Shown: in pieces, positions 57,462-64,000 of the stretch | Position numbering within the stretch: the stretch's first letter is position 1 | Layout: each line of letters starts with the position of its first letter | Assembly (NCBI RefSeq): GCF_052114085.1 | Contig: NZ_JBFREB010000001.1 | Location: 1,736,001 to 1,800,000 of the forward strand | Origin: Leifsonia sp052114085 | Lineage (GTDB): Bacteria > Actinomycetota > Actinomycetes > Actinomycetales > Microbacteriaceae | Reading direction: 5' to 3' | Length of the DNA: 64,000 nt | Notes under the pieces: model-generated | What the model was told of the DNA's origin: nothing | The model's input: the letters and a program-made list of their open reading frames with translations, nothing else | Database searches by the model: none | Made by a program: the position numbers and the translations under genes

Positions 57462-60434
57462 ATGGCACGTCGTTCCACATCCCGGACCGTCGGACGACGA
57501 CGTTGGGGCATCGTCACGGTGCTGGCCTGCCTCGCGGTGGGCTCAGCGACGGCCGCCCTGATCCTGCCGCAGTATTACTCGAACGCGGCGGACACCGCGG
57601 TGTCGACGTTCTACAAGACTGCCGTCAATCTCACGAACGGCTCGACGGCGGCCTCCGCCGACGCACCGGGCGGCGCCGTGACGGGCACCGCCAAGCCGGG
57701 CGACACGCTGAAATGGACGCTCAGCTATGAGAACAAAGCCAACGACGACGCAGCGCTCTCGGTGCTCGACTTCCTCGCGAACGCCGGAACCTATGTCCCC
57801 GGCTCGCTGGAGTTGCCACCGAACCCCAACCCCGCGGGCACACTGAGCCCGCAATACTCGACCGACGACGCAACGGACTGGAAGCCGGGTACTCCCCCGG
57901 CCACCGTGACCGGGGTGGGACTCAGCGGAACGCTGGTACCGCGAGGCAAGCAGCAGCGTTCTCTGCCATTCACCGCCGCGCCGACGGTCAATCTCGCCAC
58001 GACCGGAGGGGATGCGTTCAACGCTGTCGTCCACAACGGACTCGTCTACGCCATCTATCACCACAGCGGGGGCCGAATCGTGTTCTGCGCACAGTTCAAC
58101 GGTGCGACGTGTCCCGGCTGGCCGACCGACAGCAATGTACAGCAGTGGTCGGCGGCGATCGGGACACCGATCGGGACAGGGACCTCTTTCGCGGGTGTCA
58201 CCGCGTCGGCGAACGGCACCTGGATCTCAGGAGACCGGATGTACTGGTACGCCGGTCCTTCGGACGCGACCAGCGCTGGGTTGGCCTGTCTCGACCTGTC
58301 CACCGTGACACCGACGAGTTGCGGCTACCTCCCGCGGTCGGGACCGGTGGTGAGCAACTCGTTCTCGGCCCAGATCGGCGGCATGGGCCTGCCGGCATCG
58401 GATGGAAACTTCTACAGTGCCTCGGTCAGCAACGGATCGGCCTCCCTCACGTGCCTGACCCCTGACGGCGAGCTCTGTGCAGGCGTCGGCACCCTCATGT
58501 CGGGCGTCACCAGCGCCAACGTGCTCAGCGCGGCCCCGTTCGGCGACTACGTGTTCATCACGGTCCAGCAGACGGCCACCACGCCATGGAGCACCTATTG
58601 CTACAACGTGAAGACCGGTCTGTGCCCGGGACTGTGGCCGCGGCCGAGTTCGCCTGCTGCGTTTCCCGGCGGCACCCCGTTCGTGCCCGTGCTTTCGGCG
58701 GCCGGCGTGCTGACCGGCGTGTGCACGGTCACGAACGGTGGAGGCACCTCCTCCTCCTGCTGGGATCTCTCGGGGGTGTCCCTGTCGACCAATCCGTATG
58801 CCGGCACGGGGGCGAACTTCACTGCGGGCTACGGCTCGCCCGGCAGCCCGTATGTCACCGGCACGAAGGTCTACGTGTCGAACGGTGACCAGGTCATGTG
58901 CCGCGACTTTGCCACCTACTCGGGTTCGGGAGCGGTGCCGTCGTGCGTCGGCTTCAACAACGTCCCCAACGCGAAGAACTACACGGTCATGCCGGTCACC
59001 GAACTGGGACCCGACTGCCTGGTCGCCACCGCCGACTCCGGTCAGATCCGGTTCTTCAGCGCGCGCACCGGCGGGGGTTGCACGAACTCCGTTCCCCAGA
59101 CCGTCGCGGTCACCCCCGCGGCGTACTACTGCGGCAGCGGGGCCGAATCGTTCCGTGGATGGGACACGCTCACGCTTCCGGGGATCGCCTCGGCGGCCTA
59201 CTCGAGCGCACTCATCACCATCCGCGATCAGAACGGTGCGGTGCTCGCCGGCTACGACAACATACGGATGGCGGCCGGAGCGGAGCTGAGTCTCGCGTCC
59301 ATCCCGTCGGCGGTGACCTCCCTGACGGCCACCGTGACATTGATCGACGTCACGAATGCAGCGGTTGCGGCGCACGCACAGATCTCCGTCAGCTGGAAGG
59401 GCGACCCCTTGCAGCTGTGCTTCCAGACCGTCGTGCCGCCGCGCGCCTGCGATGCGGCCCCGACAGGGCTGTGGAACCAGGCGTGGTCGATCCTGAACTC
59501 GGCGACAGGCACCGACGGTCCAGGAGGGAATGGGACGGGGCCGGTGATCTTCGCCGTGCAGGCGGACGATTCCCAGTGCTCGCTGGCCGTCGCGAAGACC
59601 TCTCCGCAACAATCGGTTCGGCCGGGCGAGAGAGCGGCCTTCGAAATCACCGTTCGCAATACGGGCTCGCAGGCCTATGACCGGGCAGCGTTCACCGACG
59701 ACCTGACCGACGTTCTCGCCGAGGCGACGTACAACGGCGACCATGCGGCATCCACAGGCTCGGTCTCCTATGCCCGTCCAGTCCTCTCCTGGTCAGGGGC
59801 CCTCGCGCCGGGTGCGTCGGCGACGATCACCTACTCGGCCACGGTCATCAGCCCCGACCTCGGAGACCACCGGCTCGAGAACACCGTCGTCTCACCGACG
59901 CGCGGCAACAACTGTCCTCCCGACACACACGATCCGGCGTGCACCGTCGCCGTGGAGGTCCTGGTCGCCGACCTGGTGTGGCGCAAGGTCGACGCGACCG
60001 GGGCGAGCAATCTGCTCGCCGGCGCCGCCTGGACCGTGACGCCGGTCGATGACGCAGGGCGACCGACGGCGCCGGACATCGTCGTGCCGGATTGCAGCGA
60101 AGAGTCAGCTGCGCTCTGCACCGGGCCTGACAGAGATCCGATGGGCGGGCTGTTCCAGCTGACGGGATTCGGGCCGGGGACATATCACCTGGTCGAGACC
60201 CGGGCGCCCGTGGGCTTCGTACTCGATCCGAGGCCGATCCCCGTCACCATCACAGCGGGCACGTTGACGGTAACGCTCCCCGACGTCGTCAATAAGCAAC
60301 TGCCGGTGCCGGTCATCCCCCTGACCGGCGGCCTCGGCTCCGACCTGCTGACGTACTCGGGCGCAGGGGTGCTGGCGGTGGTCGGGAGTCTCGCCCTGTG
60401 GCAGGTCGTCAGACGCTTCCGCTCCGCAACCTGA
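57462..60434 (+). CDS. Large LPXTG-type surface protein with DUF11 and SpaA-like domains
   Basis: This 990-residue protein has a signal/anchor segment near residues 12-34 (GIVTVLACLAVGSATAALIL), a long beta-rich N-terminal region with paired cysteines (for example CLDLSTVTPTSCGYL), a DUF11-type domain near 720-820, and a SpaA-like collagen-binding module (WRKVDATGASNLLAGAAWTV). It ends with IPLTGG (952-957), a Leu-to-Ile variant of LPXTG, then a membrane helix and RRFR. It should be anchored to peptidoglycan by a sortase (none in the window). The start follows GAGAGAGGAAG. Function as an adhesin is inferred. Confidence 0.85.
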   Translation: MARRSTSRTVGRRRWGIVTVLACLAVGSATAALILPQYYSNAADTAVSTFYKTAVNLTNGSTAASADAPGGAVTGTAKPGDTLKWTLSYENKANDDAALSVLDFLANAGTYVPGSLELPPNPNPAGTLSPQYSTDDATDWKPGTPPATVTGVGLSGTLVPRGKQQRSLPFTAAPTVNLATTGGDAFNAVVHNGLVYAIYHHSGGRIVFCAQFNGATCPGWPTDSNVQQWSAAIGTPIGTGTSFAGVTASANGTWISGDRMYWYAGPSDATSAGLACLDLSTVTPTSCGYLPRSGPVVSNSFSAQIGGMGLPASDGNFYSASVSNGSASLTCLTPDGELCAGVGTLMSGVTSANVLSAAPFGDYVFITVQQTATTPWSTYCYNVKTGLCPGLWPRPSSPAAFPGGTPFVPVLSAAGVLTGVCTVTNGGGTSSSCWDLSGVSLSTNPYAGTGANFTAGYGSPGSPYVTGTKVYVSNGDQVMCRDFATYSGSGAVPSCVGFNNVPNAKNYTVMPVTELGPDCLVATADSGQIRFFSARTGGGCTNSVPQTVAVTPAAYYCGSGAESFRGWDTLTLPGIASAAYSSALITIRDQNGAVLAGYDNIRMAAGAELSLASIPSAVTSLTATVTLIDVTNAAVAAHAQISVSWKGDPLQLCFQTVVPPRACDAAPTGLWNQAWSILNSATGTDGPGGNGTGPVIFAVQADDSQCSLAVAKTSPQQSVRPGERAAFEITVRNTGSQAYDRAAFTDDLTDVLAEATYNGDHAASTGSVSYARPVLSWSGALAPGASATITYSATVISPDLGDHRLENTVVSPTRGNNCPPDTHDPACTVAVEVLVADLVWRKVDATGASNLLAGAAWTVTPVDDAGRPTAPDIVVPDCSEESAALCTGPDRDPMGGLFQLTGFGPGTYHLVETRAPVGFVLDPRPIPVTITAGTLTVTLPDVVNKQLPVPVIPLTGGLGSDLLTYSGAGVLAVVGSLALWQVVRRFRSAT

Positions 60435-60480
60435 GTCCGCAGCGCGGGTGCGGTGTCGGCCGTGCACGGTTACACTCGAC

Positions 60481-60496
60481 TCGAACATATGTTCGA
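60481..60496. promoter_or_regulatory. LexA (SOS) box upstream of DUF6504 gene
   Basis: TCGAACATATGTTCGA is a perfect 16-bp palindrome matching the actinobacterial consensus TCGAAC-N4-GTTCGA. It ends 17 bp before the DUF6504 start. Confidence 0.95.
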
Positions 60497-60513
60497 TAGG
60501 CGAGGTGAGTAGC

Positions 60514-60804
60514 ATGACCGAGATCAATGAGGCGGTCGCCGTGTGGACGACCGACGAGGGAATCCCCACGAGGCTGGTGTGGCGATCCACCCGCTACCGG
60601 GTCTCCGACACCCCGACCGTCTGGGCGGAGATCTGCACGTGGTGGCGGCCGTTCGGCGAGCATCGGTACACCGTCGGGAGCCTTCCCCGAGAGATCGGCG
60701 GCTGGCGGTTCCAGGGAACGGATGAAGACGGCGTCGCCCACGTGTTCGACGTCCGCCACGACGCAATCGACCGGTCCTGGCAGCTGGTGCGGGTGTTCGA
60801 CTGA
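60514..60804 (+). CDS. DUF6504 family protein, SOS-controlled
   Basis: This 96-residue protein starts MTEINEAVAVWTTDEG and matches the DUF6504 family, small basic-aromatic proteins (RLVWRSTRYRVSDTP, WWRPFGEHRYTVG) that are often linked to the imuB/dnaE2 mutasome genes in actinobacteria. Here the imuA/imuB genes lie 1.3 kb downstream. The LexA box directly upstream makes SOS induction very likely. A GAGGTGAG ribosome-binding site precedes the ATG by 4 nt. The biochemical role is unknown. Confidence 0.85.
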   Translation: MTEINEAVAVWTTDEGIPTRLVWRSTRYRVSDTPTVWAEICTWWRPFGEHRYTVGSLPREIGGWRFQGTDEDGVAHVFDVRHDAIDRSWQLVRVFD

Positions 60805-60898
60805 GCTCCTGCGGGTCCGGCTGAGCGGTCCGGTTTGGCGTCGAGCGCAGCGTGGCTCCCTCGCCTGCCGGGTCGGGTCGCATAGCCTCCATCGAGTG

Positions 60899-61732
60899 AT
60901 GGACGACCGCTACGGAACGGATGTGCTGGCCGGCGACTGGAAGAACGCCGGGCGCAAGCCCGTCCCGACAGTGGAAGCGGTGAGAGATCTGGTGGTCGAA
61001 GATGCCGCCACCGGGTTCTGCGGCGCCGTGAGCCGACTCGAAGCGCAGACCATCGAGCTGGAGGACTACTTCGGCAAGAAGCGCGTGTTCCCCCTGACCG
61101 GCTCCTTCCTCATCGACGGCGAGCCGGTACGGCTCGTCGCGCCGTCGCGCGCGCCGTCCGGCCCGTCCCGGACGGCGTCCGGGTCGTTCGCGGTCGACGG
61201 CCAGAAGGCCCGTGTCGCCCGGGCCAGCCGCATCTTCGTGGAGGGCAGGCACGACGCCGAACTCGTCGAACGCGTCTGGGGCGACGACCTGCGCGTCGAG
61301 GGCGTCGTCGTCAAGTACCTGGAGGGTGTCGACGACCTGGACGCGATCGTGAAGGAGTTCCGCCCCGACCGCGACCGGCGGATCGGCGTACTGGTCGACC
61401 ACCTCGTCCCGAACTCCAAAGAGAGCCGGATCGCGGATCAGGTGGCGCGCGGCCCCTACGGCGCGCACGTCCTCGTGGTCGGGCATCCGTTCGTCGATAT
61501 CTGGCAGGCGGTGAAGCCCGCTCGCGTCGGACTCTCGGAATGGCCGACGATCCCGCGGTCGGTGCCGTGGAAGCACGGCATTTGCGCTGCGCTCGGACTG
61601 CCGCACGCGTCCCAGGCCGACATCGCCCGCGCCTGGAAGCGCATCCTCGGTCAGGTGCGGTCGTACTCCGACCTGGAGCCGGAGCTTCTCGGCCGCGTCG
61701 AGCAGCTGATCGACTTCGTCACCGAGCCCTGA
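60899..61732 (+). CDS. DUF3097 family protein
   Basis: This 277-residue protein is a member of the actinobacterial DUF3097 family (MDDRYGTDVLAGDWKN start; middle RIFVEGRHDAELVERVWGDDLRVEG). The TOPRIM-like IFVEGRHDAEL segment suggests a nucleic-acid-handling fold, but this is a resemblance only. An ATG at 60899 lies about 12 nt after a CATAGC -10-like hexamer, so the leader is very short. No partner is evident. Confidence 0.85.
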   Translation: MDDRYGTDVLAGDWKNAGRKPVPTVEAVRDLVVEDAATGFCGAVSRLEAQTIELEDYFGKKRVFPLTGSFLIDGEPVRLVAPSRAPSGPSRTASGSFAVDGQKARVARASRIFVEGRHDAELVERVWGDDLRVEGVVVKYLEGVDDLDAIVKEFRPDRDRRIGVLVDHLVPNSKESRIADQVARGPYGAHVLVVGHPFVDIWQAVKPARVGLSEWPTIPRSVPWKHGICAALGLPHASQADIARAWKRILGQVRSYSDLEPELLGRVEQLIDFVTEP

Positions 61733-62072
61733 CGGCCAGGCAAGCCTGACCGGATCCGGGCTCGGCGCAGCCCTGATTGTCGGGGCCTGGAGGAGTCTCG
61801 GCGAAGAAGGGCCCAGTTCTCCTCCGTTCCCTACGTTCTGCCCCTCCCTGCGGCCGAATCTCCTCCGTTTCGGGTGGGTGAGGAGGCGTCGGGAAACGGG
61901 AGGAGTCACGGTCCGGCGTGCGTGCGATCGCCATGAAGGGAGGAGGCGCGGCGCCGGAGGGGACGGGTTGTCCTCCGTTTTCGACGCCGGAGACCGGACG
62001 CTGTCGGACCCGCGGCGTACACTTCCGAACATCTCCGCCTAGGCACGAACGCTCCAAAATACATTTGCGAGT
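61733..62072. repeat. Family B intergenic repeat array, locus 2
   Basis: This gap of 340 bp before the imuA promoter holds TCCTCCGTTTCC-type copies at 61820 (TCCTCCGTTCC, one T lost), 61861 (41 bp later), 61892 (reverse, one extra G), and 61971. It also has GGAGGAG-rich stretches around 61930-61950. No gene is visible. The array lies between DUF3097 and the LexA-controlled imuA gene. Confidence 0.75.
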
Positions 62073-62093
62073 TTCGAACATGTGTTCGAAAAT
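62065..62093 (+). promoter_or_regulatory. imuA promoter with LexA box
   Basis: A -35-like TTGCGA (62065-62070) and -10-like GAAAAT (62088-62093) are 17 bp apart, and the LexA box TTCGAACATGTGTTCGAA (62073-62090) fills the spacer. Transcription would begin near 62100, the first base of the GTG start codon. Confidence 0.75.
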
Positions 62094-62099
62094 AGGAGG

Positions 62100-62792
62100 G
62101 TGTCACTCGCAGCCCAGCACCTCAGCGAACCGGTCGTCGACCGGGCGCAGGTGCACGAGCTGCAGACCCGCATCCGCCAGATGCAGGCCACCAAGCTCGA
62201 GAGCCGGACGCTGCAGACGCATCCCGCGCTCTCCCTGCTGCTTCCCGGCGGCGCGCTCAAGGCCGGCGCGGCCTACTCGGTGCGGGGGTCGACCACACTG
62301 CTGATGGCCATGCTGGCCGGCCCGAGCGCAGCCGGCGCGTGGTGCGGGGTGGTCGGGATGCCCGACTTCGGAGCCGAGGCGGCCGGGCGATTCGGCATCG
62401 ACCTGGAGAGGTTGGTGCTTGTGCCGCATCCCGGCGACGACTGGCTGACCGTGACCGCTGCCATCGTCGACGTGCTCAGCGTGGTCGTGGTCGCGCCGCC
62501 GTCCCGCGCCAGAGACGGCGACGTCGCCCGCCTCAGCGCCCGGCTGCGGCAGCGCGAGTCGACCCTCATCGTCGCGGGCGACTGGCCCCAGGTGGAGGCG
62601 ACCCTGACGGTCGCGCGCAGCGGTTGGGACGGGCTCGGCGCCGGCAACGGCTACCTCTCGTCACGCCGGGTGACGGTGGAGTCCGCGCCACGCGGCGGCG
62701 CCGGACCGCGGCGCACCGCCGACCTGTGGCTGCCTGCGGTGGATGAGAGCTTCCGCGCGTCCGCTCCCACCCGCCTCGAGGCGGTGAGCTGA
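62100..62792 (+). CDS. imuA: ImuA-like SOS mutasome protein
   Basis: This 230-residue protein resembles the ImuA/SulA-RecA-like family that partners ImuB in translesion synthesis (VHELQTRIRQMQATKLESRTL near the N-terminus; ALSLLLPGGALKAGAAYSVRGST around 45-65). The P-loop is degenerate (RGSTTLL), so ATP binding may be lost. The GTG at 62100 is preferred because it coincides with the promoter's transcription start; a GTG at 62082 lies inside the LexA box. The gene is followed by imuB 115 bp later. Confidence 0.82.
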   Translation: MSLAAQHLSEPVVDRAQVHELQTRIRQMQATKLESRTLQTHPALSLLLPGGALKAGAAYSVRGSTTLLMAMLAGPSAAGAWCGVVGMPDFGAEAAGRFGIDLERLVLVPHPGDDWLTVTAAIVDVLSVVVVAPPSRARDGDVARLSARLRQRESTLIVAGDWPQVEATLTVARSGWDGLGAGNGYLSSRRVTVESAPRGGAGPRRTADLWLPAVDESFRASAPTRLEAVS

Positions 62793-62822
62793 TGCGCGAC
62801 GCAGCCGCCCGCACCACCCCGC

Positions 62823-62880
62823 GACATTCGTGCCGAATGTCGCTTTTCGCCCCGGGAAACGGGACATTCGGCACGAATGT
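62823..62880. repeat. Family A repeats between imuA and imuB (two copies)
   Basis: GACATTCGTGCCGAATGTC (62823-62841) and GACATTCGGCACGAATGT (62863-62880) are a pair in opposite orientation, starts exactly 40 bp apart, within the 115-bp gap of an otherwise compact operon. They could form a hairpin with each other. Confidence 0.9.
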
Positions 62881-62907
62881 GGGCACCCATACCACAGGGG
62901 CACGACG

Positions 62908-64000
62908 ATGAGCAGGAACACCGCGCACCAGCCCGCCGTCACCCGCACGATCGTGCTGTGGTGCCCCGACTGGCCGGTGATCGCTGCCCGGCAGGCGCTC
63001 GACCTCGCCGCCGACCTGCCGTTGGCGCTGGTCGAGAAGGGCCTCGTGTTCGCCTGCTCTGACGCTGCGCGCGCCGACGGCGTGAAGCGCGGGCTGCGGA
63101 TGCGCGAGGCGCAGGCGCGCTGCCCGCAGCTGGAGGTGATCACGTACGACCCCGTGCTGGATGCGCGCGCTTTCGAGCCGGTGCTCGCCGCCATCGAGGA
63201 GATCACGCCCGGCGTGCAGCCGGTGCGGCCCGGCACCTGCGTGCTGCGGGCACGCGGCCCCGCTCGCTACTACGGCGGCGAGGAGGAGGCGGCCGCCGAG
63301 CTGCTGCGCTGCCTGGAGGGACTGGGCCTGCCGGACGCGCGGGTCGGCATCGCCGACGGACCGTTCGCGGCCGAGCAGGCCGCCCGTTCCACCGGCCGTT
63401 CCCGCGTGCGCGTCATCCCGGCCGGCGACTCCCCCGCGTTCCTGGCGCCCCTGACGGTGGCCCAGCTGGGTCTCGCCGACCTGACCCCGCTGCTGCGCCG
63501 CCTCGGCCTGCACACCCTCGGCGACATCGCCGCGCTCTCCCGCGTCGACATGCGGGAGCGGTTCGGCGAGAGGGGCGAGCACGCGCACACCCTCGCCAGC
63601 GGGCTCGACGGCGCCGCAGTGGTGCCGCGCACCCCACCGAAGCAGCTCGACCGCGCCATCGAGTTCGAGCCTCCCCTCGACCGGGTCGACCAGGTGACGT
63701 TCGCCGTCCGCGGCACGGCCGAGCAGTTCGTGGCCGCCCTGACCAAGGCCGGGCTCGTGTGCACGTCGCTGCGGATCGAGGTGACCGACGAATCCGGCCG
63801 CGTCGGCGAGCGCACCTGGCTGCACCCGCGGCTGTTCTCGGCCCCGGATGTGGTGGACCGCGTGCGCTGGCAGCTGCAGGGCGCAGGCTCGATCGACTCG
63901 GGCCTGGCGTCGCCGATCGCCCGCGTCGTGCTGGAGCCCGCCGCGGTCGACGACATCGGCCACCACGAGGACGGCCTGTGGGGCGGCGGGGCCGATGAGC
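62908..64000 (+). CDS. imuB: ImuB, Y-family DNA polymerase-like protein (partial)
   Basis: Only the first 364 residues are in the window. The protein begins MSRNTAHQPAVTRTIVLWCP and has the ImuB fold (CPDWPVIAARQALDLAADLP; fingers-thumb region TPLLRRLGLHTLGDIAALSRVDMRERFG, in part). The Y-family catalytic S-x-D-E segment is replaced by GVQPVRPGTCVL (102-113), so it is most likely a non-catalytic ImuB that bridges the clamp and DnaE2. The start at 62908 has a GACGA leader and no strong ribosome-binding site. dnaE2 may lie beyond the end. Confidence 0.9.
   Translation, partial: MSRNTAHQPAVTRTIVLWCPDWPVIAARQALDLAADLPLALVEKGLVFACSDAARADGVKRGLRMREAQARCPQLEVITYDPVLDARAFEPVLAAIEEITPGVQPVRPGTCVLRARGPARYYGGEEEAAAELLRCLEGLGLPDARVGIADGPFAAEQAARSTGRSRVRVIPAGDSPAFLAPLTVAQLGLADLTPLLRRLGLHTLGDIAALSRVDMRERFGERGEHAHTLASGLDGAAVVPRTPPKQLDRAIEFEPPLDRVDQVTFAVRGTAEQFVAALTKAGLVCTSLRIEVTDESGRVGERTWLHPRLFSAPDVVDRVRWQLQGAGSIDSGLASPIARVVLEPAAVDDIGHHEDGLWGGGADE

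Noticed and set aside
62908..64000. An active Y-family polymerase (DinB)
   Set aside because: The SxDE catalytic segment is missing, so it is called ImuB rather than DinB.

Overview
The window is high-GC chromosomal DNA from an actinobacterium, most likely Microbacteriaceae (a Leifsonia-like organism). The reasons are the actinobacterial core genes (rbpA, helY, pafB/pafC, DUF3097, DUF1707 and WYL proteins, the imuA/imuB SOS cassette with TCGAAC-N4-GTTCGA LexA boxes), frequent GTG and leaderless starts, and tight ATGA/GTGA gene overlaps. No integrase, transposase, phage gene, rRNA or CRISPR array was seen. One tRNA gene (Leu, anticodon GAG) is present.

Layout. 0-6 kb: a DUF2142 membrane protein, then a TetR regulator divergent from an MFS transporter plus GH3 beta-glucosidase pair (sugar uptake and hydrolysis). 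6-15.6 kb: small enzymes and stress proteins, a bacteriophytochrome-diguanylate cyclase (red-light sensing linked to c-di-GMP), and a FusB-like FBP protein with a putative leaderless leader peptide and hairpins. 15.6-18 kb: a PadR-DUF1048-ABC exporter operon. 18-22.9 kb: CtaG-like protein, an XRE-cupin regulator divergent from a CPYC flavoprotein, and an MmyB-type regulator/cupin/carboxymuconolactone decarboxylase cluster. 22.9-32.8 kb: a looser accessory-like stretch with a secreted lipoprotein, the cysteine-free L36 paralogue with a Zur-like box, a candidate secreted DUF4258-like toxin next to DUF2283, a truncated HAD gene, a TetR/alcohol-dehydrogenase unit with paired operators, and a secreted NHL-propeller/fascin-like fusion.

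33.6-53.2 kb is mostly core: S9 peptidase/SDR, NfeD-SPFH-GDPD, rbpA, lnt, helY, tatA/tatC, pafB/pafC, an FKBP lipoprotein, trmI, a HAD phosphatase, PAC2, uppP and an M20 peptidase. The block that in many actinobacteria lies between trmI and the FKBP/pafB genes (arc-dop-pup-prcBA-pafA) is absent here. 53.3-64 kb: tRNA-Leu, a frameshifted cation-efflux gene, a WYL regulator, a ferritin-VIT1 iron transporter, a large sortase-type surface protein, and the SOS region (DUF6504, DUF3097, imuA, imuB cut by the window end).

The most unusual signal is non-coding. At least two unrelated families of short intergenic repeats (core ATTCG-NNN-CGAAT and core TCCTCCGTTTCC), plus a single long inverted repeat, all share a pitch of about 36-41 bp and lie at gene ends. 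The other main candidates for follow-up are the secreted toxin/DUF2283 pair, the FBP leader, and the Zur-type control of the L36 paralogue. All functions are inferred from reading the sequence; no database search was run.
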